Shown here: positions 20,103-28,685 of the stretch, piece by piece
Numbering within the stretch: the stretch's first letter is position 1
Layout: each line of letters begins with the position of its first letter
Assembly (NCBI RefSeq): GCF_002210285.1
Contig: NZ_MWQE01000002.1
Span: forward strand, 1-64,000
Origin: Fibrobacter sp. UWR2
GTDB lineage: Bacteria; Fibrobacterota; Fibrobacteria; Fibrobacterales; Fibrobacteraceae
Length of the DNA stretch: 64,000 bases
Reading direction: 5' to 3'
Position numbers and translations under genes: made by a program
Notes under the pieces: generated by a model
Databases searched by the model: none
The model's input: the letters and a program-made list of their open reading frames with translations, nothing else
What the model was told of the DNA's origin: nothing

Positions 20103-21223
20103 TGAATCTAGTCCTTTCGCTAACTGAACGGTGCAACCTGCGCTGCACCTACTGCTACTACAAGGTGAGCCATGAGGCCCGCAGCCAGGTGATGTCGAAT
20201 GACATCATGGAGGCGGCGATTAGGCTTGCTTTTGAACGCACCCTGAAACTCGGACAGAGATTCCTGAATATCACGTTCTTCGGTGGCGAACCTTTACTTT
20301 GTATGGACGCTATCCACAGGGGAGTGGATTTTGCGAAAAAACTGGCTCATGAACGTTTTGGCGAAGACGTGTTGCTCGGACCGCCGACTACGAATACGAC
20401 ATCGTCAAAGTTCCGCCTGCGCTTTGCCGTAAATACTAACGCGACGCTCCTGAATGCGGAAATCATCGATTACCTGAAACGCGAAAAGTTCCGCATATAC
20501 CTTTCGCTTGACGGCCCGGAGGCGCACCACAATATCTGCCGCAAGCAGGTGGGTGGGGAGGGTTCCTTCAAACTGATTGAACCGCATATTCCAGTGCTCA
20601 CCAAACTCGATACCGTCGTGCTTTCGGTGGTGACCCGCGAGAACATGCATTCGCTTTCGGAGGCTGTCCGCTGGATTCAGGCGCAAGGGTTCAGGAACAT
20701 GACTGCTGCAGTGGATTTCGACGGCAAGTGGACGGGGGAGGAATTCGATGTCCTGGCCGCGGAATACGAGAAACTGGCCGAATTCTGGCTCGAAATCAAG
20801 CGAAAGAATATTCCCTTCTACCTGGGGACCATCCAGGACAAGCTGAAGTTCAGGCTTACGGGGCAGCGCCACCGTACGTCGAGCTGCCAGGTGGCCGAAG
20901 GCATCGTCGCCTGCGCCGCGAACGGGAACCTTTTCCCCTGCACGCGGTTCATTACGAGCAAGCCGGATGCTCCTTACATCCTAGGGCGCGTATTTGACGA
21001 CTCGGAGCAGATCTGGAACGGTCCGGTCGCCCGCGATATCCAGGATTTTTTCAATCGCGACAAGGAAGATTGCAAGGGCTGCGCCATCCGTTTCCGTTGC
21101 CACGCGCACGAATGCGCCTGCACGTCGTTCTATTCCACGGGCAGTGTTCACGGGGTTTTGCCCGAGGTGTGCACGCATGAACGCATGCTCGCCGCCATAT
21201 GTGATTCTGCGATATGTGATTAA
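20102..21223 (+). CDS. Radical SAM/SPASM peptide maturase-like protein
   Basis: A 373 aa radical SAM enzyme. The [4Fe-4S] SAM motif is at the very N-terminus (CNLRCTYCYY, about residues 12-21), with the SAM-binding 'FFGGEP' and 'YLSLDGPEAHHNICR' further on. The C-terminal SPASM/twitch region carries the expected Cys cluster ('SSCQVAEGIVACAANGNLF' then 'CTRF', 'DCKGCAIRFRCHAHECACTSF', 'EVCTHER'), enough for two auxiliary clusters. The family modifies peptides (for example thioether or C-C crosslinks) and relatives of sulfatase-maturing enzymes. The only gene coupled to it is the Ser-rich lipoprotein just upstream, its probable substrate. No peptidase or transporter accompanies them. Confidence 0.85.
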   Translation: MNLVLSLTERCNLRCTYCYYKVSHEARSQVMSNDIMEAAIRLAFERTLKLGQRFLNITFFGGEPLLCMDAIHRGVDFAKKLAHERFGEDVLLGPPTTNTTSSKFRLRFAVNTNATLLNAEIIDYLKREKFRIYLSLDGPEAHHNICRKQVGGEGSFKLIEPHIPVLTKLDTVVLSVVTRENMHSLSEAVRWIQAQGFRNMTAAVDFDGKWTGEEFDVLAAEYEKLAEFWLEIKRKNIPFYLGTIQDKLKFRLTGQRHRTSSCQVAEGIVACAANGNLFPCTRFITSKPDAPYILGRVFDDSEQIWNGPVARDIQDFFNRDKEDCKGCAIRFRCHAHECACTSFYSTGSVHGVLPEVCTHERMLAAICDSAICD

Positions 21224-21254
21224 ATAAAAAAGATCCCCACCTTGGTGGCCACGC

Positions 21255-21280
21255 GCACTAAGCACTAAAGTGCTAAGTGC
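21255..21280. repeat. Inverted repeat downstream of the radical SAM gene
   Basis: GCACTAAGCAC (21255-21265) and GTGCTAAGTGC (21270-21280) pair with one mismatch around taaa. A second hairpin follows at once (21284-21307). Together they probably end the radical SAM transcript. Confidence 0.6.
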
Positions 21281-21283
21281 TGT

Positions 21284-21307
21284 CCGCCCGCCTTCGCGGG
21301 GATGACA
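21284..21307 (-). repeat. GTCAT-type palindrome, minus orientation
   Basis: Read on the minus strand: GTCAT, then CCCCGC, a gaag loop and GCGGG. It fits the dispersed GTCAT palindromes of this window and lies between the converging radical SAM and M23 peptidase genes. Confidence 0.5.
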
Positions 21308-21331
21308 TCTACGTCGGAGGATGTTTTTTTT

Positions 21332-22270
21332 CTACGAGCAGCGGAGTGTCTGTCCGATACGGAGTATTGACGTGCGCTTGATGCCGTTCAGGCGGCAGAG
21401 CTTTTCGATAGTTGTACCGTAAAGGCGGGCAATCTTCCCGAGGGTATCGCCCGAGCGAATCCTGTGGTAACGGTGCTTCGAAAGTTCTTTCTGGATTTCG
21501 TTGTGGCTGTCGACGGCGCTTGCGATGGAGAAGTGGTTTGCGTTCTCCAAGAGGGTTCCTTCTTCGATGTTGAAGACGGTTGCCGGGTCGATGTTCACTT
21601 CGCCGTAACGGATTTCGAAATGCAGGTGCGGGCCGCTGGAACGTCCGGTATTGCCGCCCCAACCGACGAGTTGACCGCCTTCAACGACGTCGCCCACGTT
21701 CACTAGGCGCTTCTTGAGGTGGCCGTAAAGGGTGCGGGTTCCGTTTTCGTGTTCAATCATCACGTAGTGGCCGTATCCACGACGGTTGTACTTGGAAACA
21801 ATCACTTTACCGGGATATGCGGCGACAATGGAATCTCCGATGGAAATATGCATGTCGACACCCCTGTGCAGGCGGTGCTTGCGAATACCGTAGGGTGAAT
21901 TCAGACGAGTCCCGTGAATGGTGGGGAAGTGGGCTCCGCTGAAATCTAGGAAAGCCGTGGCGCTTTCGTCGAGGGTGGATTCTTGCAGGGTGTCAAGTTC
22001 TTCGGAGTCTTCGGACTCTGCGCTGGCGACATTTTCGTCCGCATTCGCATCTTCGGCGTTTTCTGCGTTGGCGAAATTTTCTTCGTCGGCAGTAGCGACA
22101 TTTTCTTCAGAGGTGGTTTCGACAGATGCCGCATTCAGTGTGGAATCGGCGATGGCGCCTTCCTTGATTGCTTCGGTTTCATCGGTCGATGCCATAGCCA
22201 GCACATCGTTTGCTGCAGAAATAGCGGGCAGCATGGCTATACTCAGTATGAATGCGTTCACGAATTTCAT
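21332..22270 (-). CDS. M23 metallopeptidase with C-terminal LysM
   Basis: Predicted secreted peptidoglycan endopeptidase, 312 aa from the ATG at 22270 (an in-frame ATG 27 bp upstream would spoil the signal peptide). Order: signal peptide (to about residue 20), a long acidic Glu/Ala/Asn/Ser linker (about 25-105) that probably reaches through the periplasm, an M23 domain with 'HRGVDMHI' and 'GPHLHFEIRYG' zinc ligands, and a C-terminal LysM ('YHRIRSGDTLGKIARLYGTTIEKLCRLNG'). The zinc ligands H..D and HxH are intact, so it should be active. It is divergent from a second M23 protein at 22437, suggesting a joint role in wall remodelling. Confidence 0.9.
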   Translation of the reverse strand: MKFVNAFILSIAMLPAISAANDVLAMASTDETEAIKEGAIADSTLNAASVETTSEENVATADEENFANAENAEDANADENVASAESEDSEELDTLQESTLDESATAFLDFSGAHFPTIHGTRLNSPYGIRKHRLHRGVDMHISIGDSIVAAYPGKVIVSKYNRRGYGHYVMIEHENGTRTLYGHLKKRLVNVGDVVEGGQLVGWGGNTGRSSGPHLHFEIRYGEVNIDPATVFNIEEGTLLENANHFSIASAVDSHNEIQKELSKHRYHRIRSGDTLGKIARLYGTTIEKLCRLNGIKRTSILRIGQTLRCS

Positions 22271-22436
22271 GTCGGCGTGTAAGATAGAAATTTTCAATTA
22301 CCCCTGCAAGATTAGATGTTCTTTAAAAGGTTTACAGAATGTCTAAATCTGCGTTTTTCGCTTAAAATCGGGGTTTGCACTTTTTGCCGAAGTGATGTGC
22401 GATACGTTTTTTTTCTAGATTTCCAAAAAACAATTT
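22271..22436. other. Divergent promoter region between two M23 peptidase genes
   Basis: 166 bp without a gene. A T-rich tract with TAGATT (about 22416-22421) precedes the plus-strand gene; no clear Shine-Dalgarno is visible for either gene. Nothing else recognised. Confidence 0.35.
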
Positions 22437-23777
22437 ATGGTACCTGTCGCGATGATTTTTCGAAAAATTGCATTTTTTGCCATTGCAGTGTCGTTTACGG
22501 CGTTTCTGGCCGGCTGCAACGAAGACGAAAAGATTATGGAACTCCAGAGGGAGGTCTCGATTCTTGAAACCCGCTCCGATTCTCTTGGTGTCGCCGTCCG
22601 TACCATGAGCGATGTCAAGCCGCTGACGATTATATACGATACAGTGCGCGCTGGCGAGGGCCCGTTCCATGTATTCTCGCGCTTGAAGGCCATGGTAGAA
22701 GGTGGCGATGCCGATTTGGGCAAGGTGTACCTCGCCATGCAGGACAGTGTGGAGTTCAAGCTCCGCGTCGGCGAAAAGTTCTATATCGCGGTTGACGGGG
22801 ACAAGCATGTGCAGCGCTTCCGCTATGCTCCGAACGTTATCACGTCGCATGTGGTCGTGAGGACGGACAGCGGTTTTGTCTACAAGTTGGTGGAAAAGCC
22901 GGTCGTGAAAAAGCAGTCGGCTTACGAGGGCGCACTCGAAGAGGGCTCTACCCTGAACGGAATCTTGCTGAAGGTCGGTATCCCGCGCCGCATGGTGGGC
23001 GTGGTGAGTGGCGTTTTGCAGTGCAAGGTGGCGTTCCCGCTGGCCCGTGCGGGCGACCGGTTCCGCATTCTGCTCGAGGATTCCTACTACAAGGATACAT
23101 GGGTCTCGGGCAAGGTTGTCTATGCTGAATTCGATGGGCGCATTGTCGGCCATCACGAAGCCTTCAGGTACGAAGATCCTGATCCGAAGAGTTCCTATAA
23201 TGCGCATTACACGGAAACAGGCGACGCTCTTGTCTTTGACGGCCTGCGCTACCCGCTGGAACACTTGCGCATAACGAGCTCCTATGGCTCTCGCGTGCAT
23301 CCGATTACGGGGCAGGTCAAGGTCCATTACGGCGTGGACTACGGGGCACCTACGGGTACTGTCGTGCATGCTGTCGCAGAAGGCGAGGTGATTGTCTCGG
23401 GTTACGACGAGTTTAGCGGCAACAAGATTGCCATCCGTCATAGGGATGGTACGAGCAGCTGGTACATGCACCTGTCTGCGCGCGGTGTGGGGGTCGGGGC
23501 AAAAGTTGCCCCGGGCCAGGCCATCGGGCGTGTCGGCTCTACGGGCCGCAGTACGGGTCCGCACCTCCATTACGGGTTCAAGAATGCACAGGGTGCCTGG
23601 ATAAACCCGCTCTCGAAGACGATGATTGCGACTCCGAAACTTTCGGGGGAGCGCCTTGCTCGCCTCAAGACGCAGGTTGCGGAAATCCGCAAGCAGACAG
23701 AAATTACATTCGCTTCGCCGGCAGTGAAAGCGAACGATACTACCGACGTGATGGTACATACCCGCGTGTTGCAGTGA
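22437..23777 (+). CDS. M23 metallopeptidase lipoprotein
   Basis: A 446 aa envelope lipoprotein (lipobox LAGC, Cys24), starting at the ATG at 22437 or at the in-frame ATG at 22452. A short coiled coil ('KIMELQREVSILETRSDSL') follows the lipid anchor, then a CsgA/YebA-like beta-rich region with a weak LysM/opacity-like feel ('RAGEGPFHVFSRLKAM'), then the M23 domain: 'HYGVDYGAPTGT', 'IAIRHRDGTSSWYMHLS', 'STGPHLHYGF'. Zinc ligands are present. Architecture is like E. coli MepM, a D,D-endopeptidase that opens peptide crosslinks for wall growth. rsgA starts 9 bp downstream. Confidence 0.9.
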   Translation: MVPVAMIFRKIAFFAIAVSFTAFLAGCNEDEKIMELQREVSILETRSDSLGVAVRTMSDVKPLTIIYDTVRAGEGPFHVFSRLKAMVEGGDADLGKVYLAMQDSVEFKLRVGEKFYIAVDGDKHVQRFRYAPNVITSHVVVRTDSGFVYKLVEKPVVKKQSAYEGALEEGSTLNGILLKVGIPRRMVGVVSGVLQCKVAFPLARAGDRFRILLEDSYYKDTWVSGKVVYAEFDGRIVGHHEAFRYEDPDPKSSYNAHYTETGDALVFDGLRYPLEHLRITSSYGSRVHPITGQVKVHYGVDYGAPTGTVVHAVAEGEVIVSGYDEFSGNKIAIRHRDGTSSWYMHLSARGVGVGAKVAPGQAIGRVGSTGRSTGPHLHYGFKNAQGAWINPLSKTMIATPKLSGERLARLKTQVAEIRKQTEITFASPAVKANDTTDVMVHTRVLQ

Positions 23778-23786
23778 TTTTGAATT

Positions 23787-24935
23787 ATGCTTGATGACGA
23801 TGAACTGAGCGAGATAAGGACATCGAGACGCGCCCACAGGTCGCGCCGCATCGACGCCTTACGCGAATGGCATTCGGGTGTCGTGGATGAACGCCCGACC
23901 AAGGAGCGCTTCAGTCGCGAGTTCAAGAAGGCTAAAATCAAGCAGCTGAAGAACCCGGTCGCGAATATCGGTGAAGAAAATTGCGTGGAGGGACTTGTAA
24001 TTGAAGTCCACCGTCGCACTTGCGAGGTAAGGCTTGCTGCTCCCGCGGAGGGCGGTGTGCCTGAAGCTGTCACGGCGATGTACCGTGCGACAACCTCCAA
24101 GCAGTTGGGCGAGTTCCCGGCGGTGGGCGACAACGTGCTCCTCGGTCTCGTGAACGATGGCGATGATGACGGCGCGGGCGTGGGGTCCCAGAAGTATTGC
24201 GTGGTGCGTGTCTTGCCCCGCAAAAGTGAACTCAAGCGGCCTGGTCCCCGCGATAGTTTCTACAAGCAGCAGACTCTTGCTGCGAACATTGACCAGGTGG
24301 TGATTGTCGCGAGCGTGACGCAGCCAGAATTCAATTACGGGTTCATGGACCGATTCTTGCTGGCGGCGAACCTGAACAGCCTGCCGTTCATCCTGGTGCT
24401 TACCAAGATGGACTTGCTCCCGAATGGCGAAGCGGACCTCTCCGATGATATCCGCGATTTTATGAGCATTGCCGACAAGGTGATTCCCGTGAGCGTTAAG
24501 TCGGGGACTGGGCTCGGTGAACTGCGTGCAGAACTGCAGGGCAAGTCCTCGGTTTTTAGCGGCATGAGCGGGGTCGGCAAGTCTACGCTTGTGAATGCCC
24601 TTGTGCCTTCGGCATCCCTTGCGACCGGAGAGGTGCGTGAACGCGATGGCAAGGGGCGCCATACCACCATTTCTTCGAGTCTTTTTGACCTGCCGGGTGG
24701 CGGCTACGTTATCGATACTCCGGGCATAAGGAGTATCGGCCTCATGGACATGGAACCGGAGACTCTTGCGAAAATTTTCCCTGGATTCTTCGATAGTGAC
24801 CTTTTTACGTGTAAATTCAGCAATTGTTTGCATGTCAAGGAAACCGGATGTGCGGTCTTGAAGGCGTTGGACGAGGGAAAACTCTCCAAAGCACGTTACC
24901 AGAGCTATTTGCGAATATTGAAATCCAGAGATTGA
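23787..24935 (+). CDS. rsgA: Ribosome small-subunit GTPase RsgA
   Basis: Circularly permuted GTPase that assists late 30S maturation. In the permuted order: G4 'VLTKMDLL', G5 'SVKSGTG', then G1 'GMSGVGKSTLVN', the switch-I Thr in 'RHTT' and G3 'DTPGIRSIG'. The C-terminal zinc knuckle is present ('CKFSNCLHVKETGCAV'). At 382 aa it is longer than E. coli RsgA (about 350) owing to a charged N-terminal extension before the OB domain (to about residue 60, 'RRAHRSRRIDALREWHSG'). The start is an ATG shortly after the M23 gene. Confidence 0.94.
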   Translation: MLDDDELSEIRTSRRAHRSRRIDALREWHSGVVDERPTKERFSREFKKAKIKQLKNPVANIGEENCVEGLVIEVHRRTCEVRLAAPAEGGVPEAVTAMYRATTSKQLGEFPAVGDNVLLGLVNDGDDDGAGVGSQKYCVVRVLPRKSELKRPGPRDSFYKQQTLAANIDQVVIVASVTQPEFNYGFMDRFLLAANLNSLPFILVLTKMDLLPNGEADLSDDIRDFMSIADKVIPVSVKSGTGLGELRAELQGKSSVFSGMSGVGKSTLVNALVPSASLATGEVRERDGKGRHTTISSSLFDLPGGGYVIDTPGIRSIGLMDMEPETLAKIFPGFFDSDLFTCKFSNCLHVKETGCAVLKALDEGKLSKARYQSYLRILKSRD

Positions 24936-24964
24936 TTATATTGTCTAGAATACGGAAATGTGAT

Positions 24965-25567
24965 ATGAGAAACGTTCTTTTCTATGCATTGTGTGTTCTT
25001 GCCCTGTGCTGCGGTTCGGCGTTTGCACAAGCTACGGGTTCATCCGAAAAGGCTTCAACCGCAAGTACGTCTGGTTCCGAGACGACCGGGATTCATACGC
25101 CACTGTTTGTGGGCGGCGCCCTCGGGTTTGGCTCGGGTACGGGTGTCGGCACGGAACGTGGCCTTGGCCTGCAACAGATAGAGCCTATGGCTGGCATCTG
25201 GTTCCCGCATGTGGCTTTTTTCCGTGCTGGTTACGGTTTCTATGATTTTACCGGTGAAAGCGACGATGGCGAAAAGACCGAAATCGAGCATGTCAACCTG
25301 GATGTCGAACTGGGCGTCCACTTGCTTGGTGATGTCTACTTGGTCGGCAATTTCTCGAGAGTAAAGGAACTTTCTGATGTGGGCGATGTCTCCTGGAACG
25401 AATGGGGCGTTGGAATCGGAAGTGTAATCAATATCCTCTCCAAGACGATGCTTTTTGCAGAAATTGGTTACAGGAATGTCCTCGACCATTATGATCCGTT
25501 CCTGGATAAGAACATCTCGGGGAGTCGCCTGCAGATGAACCTCGGCTTTGTCGCGTATGTGTACTAG
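24965..25567 (+). CDS. Predicted outer-membrane beta-barrel protein
   Basis: A 200 aa protein beginning at the ATG at 24965 with a clean signal peptide (cleavage after 'GSAFA'). The mature chain has alternating hydrophobic strands with aromatic girdles ('VAFFRAGYGFYDFTG', 'VYLVGNFSRV', 'RLQMNLGFVAYVY') and ends in an aromatic residue, as OmpW/OmpA-like small barrels do. No enzyme motif is seen. It lies between rsgA and nadD on the same strand; the 3 bp gap to nadD suggests co-transcription, but the neighbours do not reveal a role. Confidence 0.7.
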   Translation: MRNVLFYALCVLALCCGSAFAQATGSSEKASTASTSGSETTGIHTPLFVGGALGFGSGTGVGTERGLGLQQIEPMAGIWFPHVAFFRAGYGFYDFTGESDDGEKTEIEHVNLDVELGVHLLGDVYLVGNFSRVKELSDVGDVSWNEWGVGIGSVINILSKTMLFAEIGYRNVLDHYDPFLDKNISGSRLQMNLGFVAYVY

Positions 25568-25582
25568 GGAATGGAAACGGCG

Positions 25583-26212
25583 ATGAAGAACGTTGCTGTG
25601 ATGGGTGGGGCGTTTGACCCGATTCATGAAGATCACATTACGGTCGCAAGGCTTTGCCTACAGCGGGGATTCTGCGACGAGGTCTGGTTCATGCCTAGCC
25701 CGGACCGTTGGGACAAGACTCTCAATGCCTCTCCGGATGACCGTTTCGCGATGCTGGAACTCGTGACATCCGATGAACCGCGCTTTATTCTTTCGGACCT
25801 GGAAATCCAGCAGGGAGATTTCCGCGGCTCGTACGTATTCCTGATGAGCCTCAAGGAAAAGTTCCCGAATACGGATTTCAGGCTACTGGTCGGTGCCGAC
25901 AGTTACGGCAATATCCCGCATTGGCGTGATCCGCTCCATTTTTATGGCACGGAGTACAACGGACACTTGCTCCTGCGCGACATTGGACTCATCGTGTTTG
26001 CGCGTAATGGGTATCCGAAACCCGATGTGGCTGAACACCTCGCAAAAGGGTATGCGCCGCTCTACTGGCTTGGCGCAGAGGAAGGCTTTGTCGGGAAATA
26101 TTCCAGCACGCAGATTCGCAAGGATCTTTGGCGCAACAGGAACGAGAAACCGGCGGGGCTCGATCCGAAGGTTTACCGCTATATCATAGAGAACGATTTG
26201 TACAGAGCGTAA
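25583..26212 (+). CDS. nadD: Nicotinate-nucleotide adenylyltransferase-like protein
   Basis: Nucleotidyltransferase of the NadD family (nicotinate mononucleotide to deamido-NAD). The family N-terminus 'VAVMGGAFDPIHEDHITVAR' is clear, but the usual HxGH reads HEDH. 'FMPSPDRWDKT', 'DFRLLVGADSY', 'RDIGLIVFARNGY' and the closing 'YSSTQIRKDL' (ISSTxIR motif) agree with NadD. I chose the ATG at 25583 (209 aa); an ATG at 25571 adds four residues. It may act on another nucleotide, given the changed motif. Confidence 0.8.
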   Translation: MKNVAVMGGAFDPIHEDHITVARLCLQRGFCDEVWFMPSPDRWDKTLNASPDDRFAMLELVTSDEPRFILSDLEIQQGDFRGSYVFLMSLKEKFPNTDFRLLVGADSYGNIPHWRDPLHFYGTEYNGHLLLRDIGLIVFARNGYPKPDVAEHLAKGYAPLYWLGAEEGFVGKYSSTQIRKDLWRNRNEKPAGLDPKVYRYIIENDLYRA

Positions 26213-26228
26213 GGATTGTGGGGTAGGA

Positions 26229-27677
26229 ATGCAATTTGTTGATAAGTTAAGAGCGAAACCGGCGGTGCAGAAAGCCGAGAAGTTTTTCCCGGCTGTGGCT
26301 TTTCTTGCCGGTTTCAGCTGGGATTCCATAACACTCGGGCAGCGCATCGACCAGACGGACCTCGCATTCCTACTGGCGTATTATGTTGGGGCCTTTATTC
26401 TGGTGTTGCTGCTTTCGGCTCACCTGGAACATCCGGAAGGTTGGACCAAGGAACGCCTGAAGGCGGCAAAGTCCATGACTCCGGCCCAGAGCGCAAAGCC
26501 TGCGACGCAGACGGTGGCTACAGTGGATGCCGGTGCGGATAACATCAAGGCTGCTGAACCCGCTGAGAAGCCCGCGCCATTTGCCGCATCGTCCAGATTT
26601 TCTACGGTTGCGGGCAAGATGGCGAACTTGACAAAGCCTGCGACAACCGCTGTTGCGTCAAAAATCAAGAATGTAGCCGATGCTTCCGCATCCAAAATCA
26701 AGAATGCGGCAGACGCTTCGACTGCAGGAGCCAAGAAGTTTGCCGGCAAGATGGGTTACGAATCCACATCTGTCCCGAAGAACGCTATTGTCGTGCACCA
26801 TCGGTTCCTTGACCGCGAATGGAGCGAAGCCTGGAAATCCCGCTTCACGTGGATGATGCAGTTCTGTTTCGGTAGCATGTACAGTGCGCTTGTTGTGTGC
26901 TATTTCAAGAGTAGTGGCTCGCTTGCTTCCCTTATCCTCGTGTTGATGCTTGCTGTTCTTTTGGTGGGTAACGAATTCCTGCAGAAGAAGTATGAAAGTT
27001 TTGGAGTGAGTCTCGCGTTCTTCTGCCTGCTCGGGACGATGTTCATGAATTTCACGATTCCGCACTTGGTACACCGTATCGGATTCCTGTGGTTCTTCTT
27101 GAGTACGCTTGCTTCTTTCGGGGTGTGCATAGGTATCCAGAGGCTTTCGCATCACAAGAAGCGCGTGCTCATCGCGCCCGCCGTTATAAGCACGGCGCTT
27201 ATCGTTGCCTACGTGATGAACTGGGTCCCGCCTGTACCGCTTGTCCTGAAACAGCAGATGGTATGCCAGAATTTCGACAGGACGAACTATTCCTGCGATA
27301 TCGATGACCCGACATTCTTGCAGACCATCGGGGTGAAACTCCCGTCGGTACATCGCATCGATGGGGCCGAGGTCTATTACCTGTCGTCGGTCTACGCTCC
27401 GGCTGACCTGAAGGCGGAACTGGAATACCGTTGGTACATGAAGGACGAGGCAACTGGCGACTACAAGCTTATCGACAAGGTGTCCTCGGGCCGGATGGTG
27501 ATGCGTGGCGGGCGCGAGGCAGGCTACCGCAGTTATACGAAGAAAAAGGATCCCGCTCCAGGCCGTTACCTTGTGGAAACGGCCTACAAGAACGGCGCTG
27601 TCATTGGATCGCAGAAGTTTGAAATCTTTAATGATTCTCCTGCGAAAAACGGCTATGTCCGTGATTCCCTACAGTAA
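26229..27677 (+). CDS. DUF2914 membrane protein
   Basis: A 482 aa inner-membrane protein. Two hydrophobic segments near the N-terminus (about 20-65) are followed by a long Ala/Lys-rich cytoplasmic insertion with a duplicated 'ASKIKN(V/A)ADAS' motif (about 105-155), a cluster of about five membrane segments (195-325), and a C-terminal soluble DUF2914 domain ('VYYLSSVYAPADLKAELEYRWYMKD', 'GYRSYTKKKDPAPGRYLVETAY'). DUF2914 has no established function. The next gene (RluA-type synthase) starts 3 bp after its stop. Confidence 0.85.
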   Translation: MQFVDKLRAKPAVQKAEKFFPAVAFLAGFSWDSITLGQRIDQTDLAFLLAYYVGAFILVLLLSAHLEHPEGWTKERLKAAKSMTPAQSAKPATQTVATVDAGADNIKAAEPAEKPAPFAASSRFSTVAGKMANLTKPATTAVASKIKNVADASASKIKNAADASTAGAKKFAGKMGYESTSVPKNAIVVHHRFLDREWSEAWKSRFTWMMQFCFGSMYSALVVCYFKSSGSLASLILVLMLAVLLVGNEFLQKKYESFGVSLAFFCLLGTMFMNFTIPHLVHRIGFLWFFLSTLASFGVCIGIQRLSHHKKRVLIAPAVISTALIVAYVMNWVPPVPLVLKQQMVCQNFDRTNYSCDIDDPTFLQTIGVKLPSVHRIDGAEVYYLSSVYAPADLKAELEYRWYMKDEATGDYKLIDKVSSGRMVMRGGREAGYRSYTKKKDPAPGRYLVETAYKNGAVIGSQKFEIFNDSPAKNGYVRDSLQ

Positions 27678-27680
27678 CGC

Positions 27681-28646
27681 ATGAAGGCTCCCCGCGACAT
27701 GTACTTCGAAAGCGAGGTCCGGCCGGAACAGAACGGCCGCCCCCTGCTTGATTCCCTTGTCGACCGATTCACCTACCATAGCCGTGAGGAATGGATAGAC
27801 CGTTTTGAACGGGGCCTAGTTTCGGTCAACGGCGTTGTTGCAAACCTTGAAACCATAGCGCATAAGGGTGACAAGGTCGTGTATCATGTGGAAAACTACG
27901 AGGAGCCGGAAGTCCCGACGGATTTCGATACGGTATTCGAGGACGACGAGTTTATCTTGGTTGCAAAGCCTGCGGGTATTCCGGTTCACCACACGGGGCG
28001 CATTTTTTACAACACGTTTGCCTCCGTTGTCCGGCGTGCGACCGACTGCGAGACCGCGACCCCGATGCACCGGCTTGACCGAGATACGGGTGGCCTCATG
28101 CTTTTTGCAAAATACGCGGAGACGGCAGCCCGGTTCCAGAAGAACCTGGATCGTATCCTGCTCCGAAAATTCTATCTCGCGGTAGTTCGTGGCGACTTTC
28201 CTCACCAGGAATTCCGCTGCGATTTTCCCTTGCGCGAAGATCCGGCGAGCCCCTTGCGAGTAAAGATGTTCCGGTTCGAAGACGGTAAACCCTGCTCGAC
28301 CGTTTTTCGCAAGTTAGTTGTCTTTGAACGCGACGGTCAGACGTATACCGTGCTAGAATGTGAACTTCTGACCGGGCGCAAGCACCAGATCCGTGCCCAC
28401 CTTGCCGAACTCGGGTTCCCGATCGTCGCCGACCGCCTCTACGCCCAGAACGGCTTCTATTATGATAAACTAGCCCGTGAGGGCCTGACTGAAGAAGATT
28501 ATCGCGTTCTCGGGGCCCGCTACCACATGCTTTATGCATATAAGGTGGAACTGCGTCTCCCGTACTGGGATACCCCCCGCGATTTCAAGAGTGTCAATTT
28601 CCCCACAGAAATGAAAAATCTTTTAGCAGATTTTGCTATTTTTTAG
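27681..28646 (+). CDS. RluA-family pseudouridine synthase
   Basis: RNA pseudouridine synthase, 321 aa. An S4-like RNA-binding segment (about 25-75, 'VDRFTYHSREEWIDRFERGLVSVNGVV') precedes the catalytic domain with 'HRLDRDTGGLMLFAK' (catalytic Asp in RLD), 'RKFYLAVVRG' and the 'LLTGRKHQIRAHLAELGFPIVADRLY' signature. It probably isomerises uridines in rRNA or tRNA; RluC, RluD or TruC specificity cannot be told by eye. It is tightly packed behind the DUF2914 gene. Confidence 0.9.
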   Translation: MKAPRDMYFESEVRPEQNGRPLLDSLVDRFTYHSREEWIDRFERGLVSVNGVVANLETIAHKGDKVVYHVENYEEPEVPTDFDTVFEDDEFILVAKPAGIPVHHTGRIFYNTFASVVRRATDCETATPMHRLDRDTGGLMLFAKYAETAARFQKNLDRILLRKFYLAVVRGDFPHQEFRCDFPLREDPASPLRVKMFRFEDGKPCSTVFRKLVVFERDGQTYTVLECELLTGRKHQIRAHLAELGFPIVADRLYAQNGFYYDKLAREGLTEEDYRVLGARYHMLYAYKVELRLPYWDTPRDFKSVNFPTEMKNLLADFAIF

Positions 28647-28685
28647 CCTGAAAAGTCGAACCTATGTGGTTCAAGGAGTAGAAAA

